NCBI RefSeq assembly: GCF_002021815.1
Contig: NZ_CP019952.1
Location: 279,001 to 343,000, forward strand
Direction of reading: 5' to 3'
Length of the DNA: 64,000 nucleotides
Origin: Pseudomonas parafulva
GTDB taxonomy: Bacteria > Pseudomonadota > Gammaproteobacteria > Pseudomonadales > Pseudomonadaceae
Below are positions 54,840 to 64,000 of this stretch, piece by piece. How positions within the stretch are numbered: position 1 is the first letter of the stretch; every line of letters starts with the position of its first letter. Position numbers and translations under genes: made by a program. Under the pieces are notes generated by a model that saw only the letters and a list, made by a program, of their open reading frames with translations, ran no database searches and was not told the DNA's origin.

Positions 54840-55493
54840 TCACGCTCCTGCCGTGCTGGCAGAGGCCGTGCGCCGTTTTTCAGCAGCAGGGTCGGTGCCC
54901 AGTGTGCGCTGCTTGGCCAGTTGTAGATCCATGTATTCGTAAGCGATCCGTATCGCCTGGTCGGTGTCGAAGGCATCCCCCGACAAGGCTCCACGCAGCC
55001 ACAGACCGTCGATCAGAGCCGCCAGCCCGCGGGCTGCCTTGCGTGCATGGTAAAGCGGCAGCACGCGGCGAAACTGGCAACACAGGTTAGAGTACAAACG
55101 GTGGTCATTGATCCGTTGCAACCTGTGCAGATCGGGCTGGTGCATGCTGGAAGCCCAAAAAGCCAACCAGGTTTTCATCGCCGGGCCATTCACCTGGCTG
55201 GCATCGAAGTTGCCCTCGATTATCACTTTCAGGTGGGCGCGCGGCGCATCGTCCGTCAACGCCTGGCGGCGTGCTCGCACGCCTTCGTTGAGCATGCTCA
55301 TGATGTAGCCCATCGTCGCTGCGATCAGGCCGTTCTTGTCCCGAAAGTAGTGACTGATGATGCCGTTCGACACGCCGGCCAAACGGGCAATGAGCGCAAT
55401 GCTGGCGTCCCCCAGACCGACCTGATCGACCGCTTGTAACGTGGCTTCGATCAACTGCTGACGGCGGATGGGTTGCATACCGACCTTGGGCAT
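54840..55493 (-). CDS. betI: TetR-family choline-responsive repressor BetI
   Basis: 217 aa. N-terminal helix-turn-helix [20 protein letters not shown] and [18 protein letters not shown]-terminal TetR ligand domain ([20 protein letters not shown]). Choline releases it from DNA. First gene of the betIBA operon. A perfect 20-bp palindrome lies 70 bp upstream of its start. Confidence 0.96.
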   Translation of the reverse strand: MPKVGMQPIRRQQLIEATLQAVDQVGLGDASIALIARLAGVSNGIISHYFRDKNGLIAATMGYIMSMLNEGVRARRQALTDDAPRAHLKVIIEGNFDASQVNGPAMKTWLAFWASSMHQPDLHRLQRINDHRLYSNLCCQFRRVLPLYHARKAARGLAALIDGLWLRGALSGDAFDTDQAIRIAYEYMDLQLAKQRTLGTDPAAEKRRTASASTAGA

Positions 55494-55562
55494 CTTGCTT
55501 TCTCCTCAGGTCTGCGAGCAGACGACCAGCGTCTGACTCAGCGAAGACCAGTCTATTTTGTT

Positions 55563-55582
55563 TTGATTGAACGTTCAATCAA
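55563..55582. promoter_or_regulatory. BetI operator, perfect 20-bp palindrome
   Basis: TTGATTGAACGTTCAATCAA, with 10-bp perfectly inverted arms, between betI and the divergent betT. The length, symmetry and position fit a TetR-family operator controlling both transcription units. Confidence 0.85.
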
Positions 55583-55969
55583 TAAAGAATAAGCTCTGCG
55601 ACAATTTGTGCCATTGACAGCCCATGTGACGGCTCCAGCGGCATCGATTGAAACCTTAGGAAATCGCGCAAACCCAGGGCCGGCAAGGCTTGTAACGGGG
55701 GCGATCGATAAAGGACGCAGACGCCGTCGCAGCGTGGAAGACCTGCGACATGCCTCAGGATCGGGCGATATCCCTGTGACCAATGCGCGCACTTTCAACC
55801 GTGCGCAGCGTTTTGAAGCGGTGGTAACGGCGTATGTGTTGCAGCGGATCGGTTCGAAACCGCGATTTCCAGGGTGCTTTTATAACACCTGATGCAGTGG
55901 GGGTATTCCACCAAATGCTCAGGAAGACCGATTAGCCTCCACTGCCGTTCTGCCCGGAGCCTTCTTGCA
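55583..55969. other. Intergenic region between betI and betT
   Basis: 387 bp. Contains an open frame (55608-55892, + strand) without a convincing ribosome site or similarity, judged not coding. It must hold the betT promoter; no other motif is named. Confidence 0.4.
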
Positions 55970-57973
55970 ATGAGTTCTGCCTCACTAACCAAACCCCCCG
56001 CCGAGAGGGTACGGGTCAACCGCGTGGTGTTCTACACCTCGGCGCTGATGATCCTCGTTCTGACTGCCTTGCTTATCGCTGTTCCTGAAACTGCCGGCCG
56101 CGTACTGGGCGTCGCCCAGCAGTGGCTGACGCGCAGTTTCGGCTGGTACTACATGCTGGTGATCTGCGGCTACTTGCTGTTCGTCATCTACCTGGCGTTT
56201 TCCGACTACGGCAAGCTCAAGCTGGGCGGCAAGGAAGACCAGCCTGACTTCAGCTATGGCGCCTGGGCCGGCATGCTGTTCTCGTCGGGCATCGGTATCT
56301 CGCTGTTGTACTTCGGCGCATCCGAGCCGCTGGATCACTACTTCAATCCGCCCGAAGGCACGCCGGCCAGCCTGGAAGCGGCGCGTCAGGGCCTGCAGCT
56401 TACGTTCCTGCACTGGGGCCTGCACGGCTGGGCGATCTACGCTCTGGTGGGCCTGGCCGTGGGGTACTTCGCCTACCGTCACAACCAGCCGCTGGCCCTG
56501 CGCTCGGCACTTTATCCACTGGTGGGCGAGCGCTGGGTCAAGGGCGCTGCCGGCAACGCTGTGGATATCTTCGGCATGTTCGTGACCCTGCTGGGCCTGG
56601 TCACCAACCTTGGGATCGGCTCGATGCAGGTTGCGTCGGGGCTCGAATACCTGTTCGGCATGGACCACAGCAAGACCAACCTGCTGGTGGTGATCCTGGT
56701 AATGGCTGGCGTTGCAACGGTAGCAGCGGTCTCGGGTGTGGAGAACGGCATCCGCCGCCTGTCCAACCTGAACATCGCGCTGTTCAGTGGCCTGCTGATC
56801 TTCGTCCTGCTGGGCGGCGAAACCCTGCACCTGCTCAACGGCTTCGTGCAGAACGTGGGCGACTACCTCAACGGCATCGTGCTGAAAACCTTTGACCTGT
56901 ATGTGTATGAGGGTGAGGCGGGCAAGTCCGAACGCTGGTTGGGCTTGTGGACGGTGTTCTATTGGGCCTGGTGGATTTCCTGGGGCCCGTTCGTAGGCAT
57001 GTTCATTGCCCGGATCTCCAAGGGCCGTACCGTGCGCCAGTTGGTCAGCGGTGTGCTGTTGATCCCGCTGGGCTTCACCCTGGCGTGGCTGTCGATCTTC
57101 GGCAATACCGCCCTGGACTTGGTGATCAACCATGGCGCCGTGGAACTGGGCAAGACCGCCCTCGAGCAGCCGTCCATGTCAATCTACCAACTGCTGGAAT
57201 ACTTCCCGGCAGCTAAGATCGTGATCGGTGTGGCCGTGTTTGTTGGCTTCGTGTTGTTCCTGACCCCAGCGGACTCCGGCGCAGTCATGATGGCCAACCT
57301 GTCGTGCAAAGGTGGCAAGGTCGACGAGGACGCCCCGCACTGGATGGTGGTGTTCTGGTCGGTGATCATCACGCTGGTCACCATCGGCTTGTTGTTCGCC
57401 GGCAACTTCGAAGCCATGCAGACCATGGTGGTGCTGGCAGGCCTGCCGTTCTCGGTGGTGCTGGTGCTGTTCATGTTCGGCTTGTACAAGGCCATGCGGC
57501 AGGACGTGGCCATGGAGCAGGAGCGGGCCGAACTGGCCGCACGTGGCCGTCGAGGCTTCAGTGAGCGCCTGACTCAGCTCGAACTGCAACCGACCCAGGC
57601 AGTGGTACAGCGCTTCATGGACAAGCAGGTAAGCCCTGCGCTGAAGGATGCAGCGGCCCAGTTGCAAACCCAGGGCTTCGACGTCGAGACCCGGGTCGGC
57701 CAGTCGCGCAACATGATGGGCCTGCGGGTGATGATGGAAGAAGGCAACCCCTTCGTCTACGAGGTCAGCCTCGATGGTTACATGGCTGCACCAACAGAAG
57801 CCCCGGCCGAGGGTGAGCCCGAGGTACGGCAACGCTTCTACCGCGCCGAAGTGTATTTGCACGACGGTAGCCAGGAGTATGACCTGATGGGCTTTGCGCC
57901 TGAACAAATCGTGCGCGATGTGCTGGATCAGTTCGAGAGCCACCGCCAGGTGTTGGGGCGGGTCTACAGCTGA
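55970..57973 (+). CDS. betT: Choline transporter of the BCCT family
   Basis: 667 aa. About 12 membrane helices; BCCT signatures GMLFSSGIGISLLYFGASEP, LHWGLHGWAIYALVGL and YWAWWISWGPFVGMFIARIS (the Trp-rich helix 8). A long cytoplasmic C-terminal domain (~150 aa, GFSERLTQLELQPTQAVVQR...YLHDGSQEYDLMGFAPEQIV) is typical of BetT proteins that are osmotically regulated. ATG at 55970; an upstream in-frame extension to 55892 is not conserved. Divergent from betIBA across a BetI-type operator. Confidence 0.96.
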   Translation: MSSASLTKPPAERVRVNRVVFYTSALMILVLTALLIAVPETAGRVLGVAQQWLTRSFGWYYMLVICGYLLFVIYLAFSDYGKLKLGGKEDQPDFSYGAWAGMLFSSGIGISLLYFGASEPLDHYFNPPEGTPASLEAARQGLQLTFLHWGLHGWAIYALVGLAVGYFAYRHNQPLALRSALYPLVGERWVKGAAGNAVDIFGMFVTLLGLVTNLGIGSMQVASGLEYLFGMDHSKTNLLVVILVMAGVATVAAVSGVENGIRRLSNLNIALFSGLLIFVLLGGETLHLLNGFVQNVGDYLNGIVLKTFDLYVYEGEAGKSERWLGLWTVFYWAWWISWGPFVGMFIARISKGRTVRQLVSGVLLIPLGFTLAWLSIFGNTALDLVINHGAVELGKTALEQPSMSIYQLLEYFPAAKIVIGVAVFVGFVLFLTPADSGAVMMANLSCKGGKVDEDAPHWMVVFWSVIITLVTIGLLFAGNFEAMQTMVVLAGLPFSVVLVLFMFGLYKAMRQDVAMEQERAELAARGRRGFSERLTQLELQPTQAVVQRFMDKQVSPALKDAAAQLQTQGFDVETRVGQSRNMMGLRVMMEEGNPFVYEVSLDGYMAAPTEAPAEGEPEVRQRFYRAEVYLHDGSQEYDLMGFAPEQIVRDVLDQFESHRQVLGRVYS

Positions 57974-57983
57974 CGCACGACCT

Positions 57984-57999
57984 GGCCTAGCAATATGTA
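57984..57999 (+). promoter_or_regulatory. Shared upstream element of the decayed toxin-like gene
   Basis: GGCCTAGCAATATGTA, ending 58 bp before the ATG of the decayed copy. It matches 15 of 16 bases with GGCCAAGCAATATGTA before the intact copy, at nearly the same distance. Probably part of a promoter (AATATG as a -10-like core). Confidence 0.45.
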
Positions 58000-58057
58000 C
58001 GGCCAATGACCACACGTGCGTGGCTACGGTGGGTCTCCCGATTCAAGGAGGCCCACC

Positions 58058-60144
58058 ATGCCCACCGCTCGAGCCGCTTCATACGACTTCAAAGCCCAGG
58101 TCAACGCGCAGTTTTCTGGTCGGCCTACCTTACGGCAGGTAGCCAGCCTGCAAATCATGGGCTTGCTGATCGAGCACTACCCCCTGATTGCCGTTCATCG
58201 CCCACGCTCAAGGATACCAACCAGCTGAGCCTGGTCAGGGTGAACCCCGATGGGCAAAGCTCAACGACCCTTCCACTCGTAGACGAGATACTCAAGGCCA
58301 AGCTGCACAACCGGGTGCTGGACTTCACGCCAGTGGCCAACATCAATCAGTATCTGCTGCTCAGCGGCAGACACTTCTTTGCCATCCCCGACCCGTTCGA
58401 GACTGCCGAGGGCGATCAAATCGATCTCGTGGCTCTGCAACCTGCCTTCGAAGACCTGCTGCTTTTACTGGACGACTATTTCAACGCGGCACAGGTCAAG
58501 TACTGGCGTGCTGTCGGCAGTATGGGCGTCAGCCGCGATCGCTGGCTGCAGCTGGTCATGAAAACGGCGCTGCTGCACAACCTGTCGCTTCACGGCTTGA
58601 GCGCTCGGTAGCAGGCTTGTCTGCGTGGACTCTTGGGCAGCCCCAGTGAGCGGCCGACTGTGTTCATGGTGGAGATGGTACGTCCCTATCAGAACAGCAG
58701 CGTTAGCCGTTTCCTGCCAGATCTCATCGTACAGGGACAGTGGGACGAGGGTGAGGCAGTGCTGTGGTGCAAGCCGTCCGGCGTGGTCTGGACGTTCGAC
58801 ACGCTGGATGAATCTGCGCAGGCCCTACAGCAGGAGTATCCCGCCCTTGTGGACGAGCAAGGGATGGTATGGCATCGGCATGAGCTTGGAGGAGACCCTT
58901 TTGCGCACCGCCATCAGCCACCGTGAAGATCAGCTGATCATGGATTGGTTGACGGTCGACTACCCCAAGCAGCTTGTCTGGCGATTGGATATCGGCGCCA
59001 CTTACCCGGCATATGTGGTCACCCATCTCGACGACGCGCAGCGTCAGTCTGAGCGGGTCAAACGCTTCGCAGGAGAATGGCGGAGCGCATTACTGCACAG
59101 CGCCTTGCAGGCAAAATTGAGGGGACAGTTAAGCGAAATCGGTCTTCAGGCTATTTCCGATTATTGCGGCGGCAGGGTGGACGCAATGCAACCGGCCAGC
59201 ACACTGATGCCGTTCGCATTGCGACGTGCACCGGACAGTGAGCAATACGATCAGGTACATGGCATGTATGTTCTGGTCAATCAGACGCCTGGAACAGTTG
59301 TGCTGTACAGGCCCCTTTACGGTAGTAGGGCCGTGCTGGAGTTCACAAGCACAGACGCCTTGATGGATGAGGTGCGCAACAACGTTGAGCTGCAGGCCAG
59401 CATTCTTGACTGGCTAACGCCTGAAGCTCGCCCGGTTTACGACCACGGCGGGTTCAGCGAGCCCCATCTGGGGCACTCGATTATCGATACCTCGATCTTG
59501 CCCGGGCGTGTTGCGCCTGCTCAGTTCTGGGCCAAACCCTGGCTAAATGATGTCGACCTTCAGTTGTACAAAGCCAACCGCGATTTGCTGGTCGATCTGG
59601 CCGAACGCAGCTCGGTCGCCAACGCAGAAAGCCAGTGGGCGGTTCTCACTCAAGGTGCCTGGTTGCTGTTCGACGTAGCTTCAAAGCCAACCTGGCGTTG
59701 TTGCCTCGAACTGATGCTGTAAGTGCGTTGAGAGGGCGAATCGAGCATGCAATCACTGAGCTTGACGACCATCGTCAGAAGCTGCTCAAGACCTATTATT
59801 TGACCTGTAAAACCCCTGCCATGAACGCGCTCAAATTCCTTTACGAACTGGGTGAGATTACCGTTAGCCGAGCAGATCGCAGAGTGCCGTTGGGAACAAA
59901 TGACTATTTGGATACCTACGAGATCAAACGGGTACTAGGCAAGCCTATCTGGGAGGCTCACTTTCATTATCCTGCCGTGGACACGGCAGATCAGGACTTT
60001 TCTCGTGGGCATCTGAAATTGTGGGAGCAGCGCAGGCTTGGGCATCAAGCTATGTTGCGGGCCGCAAAGAAACAGCAAGTGCTCTCCATCTACCGTGGCC
60101 AGCTACGTAAAGGCGATGTGGAGGGCATCATTCCATTCGGGTAA
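58058..60144 (+). pseudogene. Decayed, internally deleted toxin-like gene (DUF6543-type)
   Basis: Fragments in different frames align in order with the intact gene downstream. (1) ATG 58058: YDFKAQVNAQFSGRPTLRQV, frameshift near 58200. (2) Next frame to 58609 (VKYWRAVGSMGVSRDRWLQL), ended by an in-frame TAG where the homologue has a sense codon. (3) Same frame resumes (QGQWDEGEAVLWCKPSGVVW). (4) Around 58885 a deletion of about 190 codons and a frame change lead to DIGATYPAYVV, GEWRSALLHSAL. (5) Near 59680 another deletion and frame change lead to a C-terminal segment (LKFLYELGEITVSRADRRVP) ending at 60144. It preserves the N- and C-terminal ends of a family otherwise over 1,200 residues long. 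Confidence 0.85.
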
Positions 60145-60262
60145 CGATGTTGACTGTGATGGCCTGTGCTCTGCTCGCGGCCAGGTGGCAGAGCACATTG
60201 CGGTCTGTGGCTGATGAGCGTACGCCTCAACTAACTCACCGTTAAACAGAATGCTCAATCCA

Positions 60263-60278
60263 GGCCAAGCAATATGTA
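60263..60278 (+). promoter_or_regulatory. Shared upstream element of the intact toxin-like gene
   Basis: GGCCAAGCAATATGTA, 57 bp before the ATG at 60336, the counterpart of the element at 57984-57999. The flanking sequences differ, so the element appears to be conserved. Confidence 0.45.
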
Positions 60279-60335
60279 GCGACGCGGACCTTGCGACTTG
60301 TAGCAGCCTCTTGGTTTTTCAAGAGGTGTGTAAAC

Positions 60336-63300
60336 ATGAACAATCCTGCAACGCCCATATTCGATTTCAAGCAGGCAGTAGCCAGGTTTTTTTCAGGCAG
60401 GCCAACGCTGCGACAGGTGGCCAGCAAGCAGTTGTTGCAGCTATTGAACGACAAGCTGCCATGGCTGGCCTTCACCACACCTGCACTGACGTCCGCAGAC
60501 CCCCTGACCTTGGACAGCCCAGACCCCGCTACACCTTACTGGGCGACTGAACCTTTCGTAGATCGAATACTTAAAGCCATGCTCGAGTCTGAGCCACTCG
60601 ATCTGGAGCCTTTGCCCGACGGGCGTCACCACAATGTGGGGTTGACTGCAGGTTTCCGCTTTGCAGGGTCCGAGGCGCCATTGGACACTCGGCAACTTAG
60701 TGGGGTCTCTACAGCGCTCAACGAGTTGGTCGAGCAACTACCTCAACATTTCTGTGAGGCTCAGTTGCAGTACTGGAACAGTCAGAGCGATGCCGGTATC
60801 ACCCGTGATCACTGGATGCAGCTGTTGCTCAAAATTGCACTCCTGCGTGGTTTGCCCCTTCAGGACCTGGACACGCAAGAGCAGGCCTGCCTCAGAGGCC
60901 TCATCAGCGCAGAGCCAAACCATGCAGCCGTTTACGCCGTGCGGGTTACGCTGGGTGATAGACCGCTGGAGCATGAACAAAAGCTGTGTAACTTGCTGGT
61001 TTGCGGGGAGTGGGACGAGCGAGAAGCCGTTCTGTGGTGCGCACCTTCGGGTATCGTGCGCAGCTTTGGCTCGTTAAGCGATTTCAGTGTTGCGTTGCGT
61101 GATGAGTTGGCACAACGCTACGCGTTCGATCGTATGACCTGGACCCGTTATCCAATCGAAGGGAATGTCTTTGCAGCACAAACCGCTTTGTTGTTACAGA
61201 CGCTATTCGACCGGGTCGACGCTGCGTGTTTGCGTGGTTTGAGCGATGTCACAGCACTTGAAGCCCGTTTTGCAAGGCTGAGCGATCTCACTGACTGGTT
61301 CATAAGTTATGAAAACGATACCCCCGCAGTAAACACGCCGCCTGGGCTGTGGAGCGCTGCCGGCAGGGACACGTTCGCATGGGGCGCTGCACTGGTGCAA
61401 ATTGCGACCTATCAACTTGAGTCGGACGGTATTGCAGCGCTCGATGGTGTCGAGTCGCTTGAGGCATACGCCCGTCAACGCCTGACCCAGCAGATGATCC
61501 AGGACCATGAAGAGAGCTGCTCACCCGACGATATTGTGCTGGACCTGGCCATGGCACAAGGGATCCCGGGTGGTGCTGCTACCGGTGCAGGCGGCGGGGA
61601 GCCTCTTGAATATGCGGGAAGCAAGAGTCTGACAGACTTCGCCATCGGTAACCTGGCCTCGCTCAAGGGAGCGATCATCACCCAAGTCCGCCACCGCAGC
61701 GGTGGCGAACGCCCTGACTGGCTCGATGCCAAAGCCGCCAGGCAGCTTGTATCCCAAGTTGATATCGGTGCGCACTATCCCCGTTATGTGGCCGACGCAT
61801 TGAAAGCCCCGGACAGGCGTACCGAGCGAGTTCGAAAGATGGGTAAAGAATGGCGAAGCGCTTTGCTCGCCAGTGCCGTCACGGGTATGACTGACGGCAA
61901 GGTCAAGGAAAACGGCTTGCAGTGCGTGGTTGATTTCTGCGCGGGGCATGTGGACATAGCCGACCCGCGGGTGTTGCTCCTGCCGCTGGTGTTTCGACGC
62001 AGCGCCTCCTCCCGGCACGTCGACAAGGTTAGCGGCATGTATGTGCTTTACTGCACCGAGCCAGCTTTGGTACTGCTGTATCGGCCGCTCTTCAAGCAAG
62101 ATACGCTTCGCCAGTACGCAAGCCTCGACGCATTGTTGGAACACGTCCGGGAATCGCAGCGGCTGCAAGACAGCATCCTGCCGTGGATGGAGCCCGCGGC
62201 ACAGGCGATCTACCAGAACGGTGGCTTTCTCGAGCCACATATTGCCGTGCTGAACCAGGACTTTTTCACACCGCCTGAAACGCCGGCTCCAGCAACATTG
62301 TCCGTTGAATTCTGGCGCTCGGATATCGATGAGAAACTGTATACCGCTAATTGTGAGCTGCTCGTGCAGCTTGCCGAAGCTCATACTGTGTCAAATGCCG
62401 AAAACCGCTGGCAGACCCTCACCGAAGGTGCCTGGCTTCTTTTTGATGTAGCGACCCTGGCGGTCTCGGGCCCGATTGCTTCTGTTGCCTGGCTAGTGCA
62501 GTTGATGGCCGCGCTGGAAAACGACTTGCTGGCGCTTGAGCAAGGCAATGCGTTCAGTCGCTGCGCCGCCATTGTCGATCTGTTGCTCAACATGGGGATG
62601 ACGCTGTTGCATGCACGGCGGCCTCCAACACTGCCGCTGGTCGTTGAAACACCTCTAGATGCCGGGGCCTTTATGGGCCCTGCACCCCAGCGTGGCGCCT
62701 TTGCCGAGCTAGCAGTAGACCCGACATACGTTGATTTGGTCGATGGTCAGACACCACGCGTGCTGTCCAGCCGATGGCTTGACTTCTCATGGCGTGGTCA
62801 GCAGGGGTTCAACTGGTTGCCTGCAACCCAGAAAGCTGCATTGTTGGCCATGCGTTCGAGCGTTTCACTCGCAGGGCTCATGCCACTGACTGCCGGGGAA
62901 GCTGCCGGGCTCTACCTGATAGGTGGCAATCATTACGTCATGCTCGCGAGTGAGGTCTACCGCGTGGAGCTTCTACCTGCCGGTGTTCGAGTGGTCGATA
63001 GCCAAGCTAATCCAGGGCCATGGTTGACCCGCGTTGACGGCGTATGGCGCATAGACTCGTCGCTGCGCCTTTCGGGAGGTATGAATCGCAGCGGGACTCG
63101 CGCTCGCCTTGCCAACCAATTCCGTGAGCTGCACAAAGCGATCAATGCCCATGATGAACGCAGGGTGGCGGCTTCCAATGAGTTCCACCGGCTAGGCGCT
63201 GAAGTGGTGAGCTTGCAATCGAAGCTGACTGCGCTTAGAACCCGCAGAGAGAGTACACATCAAGCCCAAGCTGCGCTTCCGCCAGGTGAGGAATCACAGA

Positions 63301-64000
63301 AACTCCAGCTTCTGATCGACCAGTTCGATGCGCGTATTGCTCAATGGGAGGCTGAGGCCGTCAGCATGCGAAAGGCTGCCGTTCAGCAATTGGAAACTGC
63401 CGTTGTTGCAGATACAGCGATCCTGCCGCTGCTCTCAGCCATGAAAGAGCCGAAGTATCGCACCGAGTTGGAAAAAGGCGGGTGGAATGAAATTTTGCCA
63501 GGCTACGAGGTCACGACTCGCGCAAATATCATCCGGAACAGTGATTTCATCGTGACCGAGCTGTGGAGCCTCAGCGATTATGCTGACCTTGACCAGCTGC
63601 AAAAGCGTATCGAGGGGCAAGACCTGACGCAGGTGAAGGCTGAGTATCAGCGCTTCCGACAACGATTGACGCTTGTTGTCGATATGCAAGACCACGTGCT
63701 GACCGCCTTTGAACACCTCGATCAACAGCTCGCCGATACACCCGATGACTTTGAAATCATAGGCGCGGACGGCGACGCACCTCGGACGACAGGCGGGTTG
63801 ATTGCGTTGCGCAAATTCACCACCGTACAGATGCGTTTCCATCAGGTACTCAACTTGGCGGATCTGGCACTGCACCTTGACGATGCAGCAGGCCAGAAAA
63901 AACTCTTTGGCTACCGTGAAGATCTGGCGAGCATAGGGTTGCGCAATGCGGCTGAAGCCCACGGCGAACTGGATTTTGCCAATCTAGAGGCCCAGGATCG
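60336..64000 (+). CDS. Very large DUF6543/dermonecrotic-toxin-like protein (partial, beyond right edge)
   Basis: Open for 1,221 codons with no stop to the window end; ATG 60336 follows GAGGTG by about 7 nt. The N-terminus (MNNPATPIFDFKQAVARFFS, GRPTLRQVASKQLLQLLNDK) resembles the large Pseudomonas proteins annotated as DUF6543 or dermonecrotic-toxin-domain proteins. There is no signal peptide. Hydrophobic stretch at residues ~704-728 (VATLAVSGPIASVAWLVQLM). A strong coiled coil at residues ~923-1028 (LANQFRELHKAINAHDERRV, LQSKLTALRTRRESTHQAQA). Domains for catalysis are not seen and may lie past the edge. The upstream copy 58058-60144 is a decayed paralogue. The toxin role is inferred from family naming. 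Confidence 0.82.
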   Translation, partial: MNNPATPIFDFKQAVARFFSGRPTLRQVASKQLLQLLNDKLPWLAFTTPALTSADPLTLDSPDPATPYWATEPFVDRILKAMLESEPLDLEPLPDGRHHNVGLTAGFRFAGSEAPLDTRQLSGVSTALNELVEQLPQHFCEAQLQYWNSQSDAGITRDHWMQLLLKIALLRGLPLQDLDTQEQACLRGLISAEPNHAAVYAVRVTLGDRPLEHEQKLCNLLVCGEWDEREAVLWCAPSGIVRSFGSLSDFSVALRDELAQRYAFDRMTWTRYPIEGNVFAAQTALLLQTLFDRVDAACLRGLSDVTALEARFARLSDLTDWFISYENDTPAVNTPPGLWSAAGRDTFAWGAALVQIATYQLESDGIAALDGVESLEAYARQRLTQQMIQDHEESCSPDDIVLDLAMAQGIPGGAATGAGGGEPLEYAGSKSLTDFAIGNLASLKGAIITQVRHRSGGERPDWLDAKAARQLVSQVDIGAHYPRYVADALKAPDRRTERVRKMGKEWRSALLASAVTGMTDGKVKENGLQCVVDFCAGHVDIADPRVLLLPLVFRRSASSRHVDKVSGMYVLYCTEPALVLLYRPLFKQDTLRQYASLDALLEHVRESQRLQDSILPWMEPAAQAIYQNGGFLEPHIAVLNQDFFTPPETPAPATLSVEFWRSDIDEKLYTANCELLVQLAEAHTVSNAENRWQTLTEGAWLLFDVATLAVSGPIASVAWLVQLMAALENDLLALEQGNAFSRCAAIVDLLLNMGMTLLHARRPPTLPLVVETPLDAGAFMGPAPQRGAFAELAVDPTYVDLVDGQTPRVLSSRWLDFSWRGQQGFNWLPATQKAALLAMRSSVSLAGLMPLTAGEAAGLYLIGGNHYVMLASEVYRVELLPAGVRVVDSQANPGPWLTRVDGVWRIDSSLRLSGGMNRSGTRARLANQFRELHKAINAHDERRVAASNEFHRLGAEVVSLQSKLTALRTRRESTHQAQAALPPGEESQKLQLLIDQFDARIAQWEAEAVSMRKAAVQQLETAVVADTAILPLLSAMKEPKYRTELEKGGWNEILPGYEVTTRANIIRNSDFIVTELWSLSDYADLDQLQKRIEGQDLTQVKAEYQRFRQRLTLVVDMQDHVLTAFEHLDQQLADTPDDFEIIGADGDAPRTTGGLIALRKFTTVQMRFHQVLNLADLALHLDDAAGQKKLFGYREDLASIGLRNAAEAHGELDFANLEAQD

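Noticed and set aside
55608..55892. 94-codon open frame between betI and betT
   Set aside because: No ribosome site and no recognisable protein features; it covers the expected betT control region.
60251..60550. Open frame overlapping the start of the large toxin-like gene
   Set aside because: Different frame from the 1,221-codon ORF and no homology to the sister copy.

Overview
The window is chromosomal DNA of a fluorescent pseudomonad, most likely of the Pseudomonas putida group. The reasons are high-GC codon use, a gene order typical of Pseudomonas (rimK, hslR, hslO, pckA; yrfG, nudE, cysQ; hisBHAF; betTIBA; yggX, mutY, asmA), an OprD-family porin of the OprE/OprQ type, and several copies of a repeat reading roughly GTAGGAGCGGCCTTGTGCCG. 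Two tRNA genes (Thr-UGU, Phe-GAA) are present. I see no rRNA operon, CRISPR array or intact insertion sequence.

Layout. 1-6.4 kb: rimB/rimK (translationally coupled), hslR, a PAP2 phosphatase, hslO, pckA, a hotdog thioesterase and a glycine-zipper surface protein. 6.6-12.6 kb: a YdeP-type molybdoenzyme with fdhD, kbp (BON+LysM), yrfG, and nudE-cysQ. 12.8-18.9 kb: a DctB/DctD-like two-component system coupled to a thioesterase, a lone rmlC, agmatine deiminase and a 65-aa protein. 18.9-27.5 kb is an outer-membrane uptake block: a siderophore receptor with a Fur-like site, a porin, and a second receptor divergent from its own two-component system. 27.5-30 kb: a DUF3079 protein and an RsbQ-like hydrolase overlapping a PAS histidine kinase. 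30.2-33.3 kb is an accessory patch: hicAB, an integrase remnant beside tRNA-Thr, a small lipoprotein, and a DUF3077 gene behind a repeat-rich leader. 33.7-42.4 kb: a methyltransferase, a polar amino-acid ABC transporter, a GABA-permease-like transporter behind a sigma-54-like promoter, a small basic protein, ppk2 and tRNA-Phe. 42.5-48.1 kb: asmA-mutY-yggX and an OFA-type MFS transporter. 48.3-51.5 kb: hisB-hisH-DUF2164-hisA-hisF. 51.5-58 kb: the choline-to-glycine-betaine locus betA-betB-betI divergent from betT, with a perfect BetI-type palindrome between them. 58-64 kb: a decayed and an intact copy of a very large toxin-like (DUF6543-type) gene; the intact copy runs off the right edge.

The main functional themes are stress and redox maintenance (hslO, hslR, kbp, mutY, yggX), iron and nutrient uptake with local signalling, osmoprotection, histidine synthesis, nitrogen-source transport, and accessory toxin functions. 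The parts most worth a second look are the RsbQ-like hydrolase/PAS kinase pair, the leader upstream of the DUF3077 gene with competing complementary segments, the 10-bp-phased repeats between the two-component system and its neighbouring receptor, and the tandem toxin-like genes, one decaying and one intact, that share an upstream element at the same distance from their starts.
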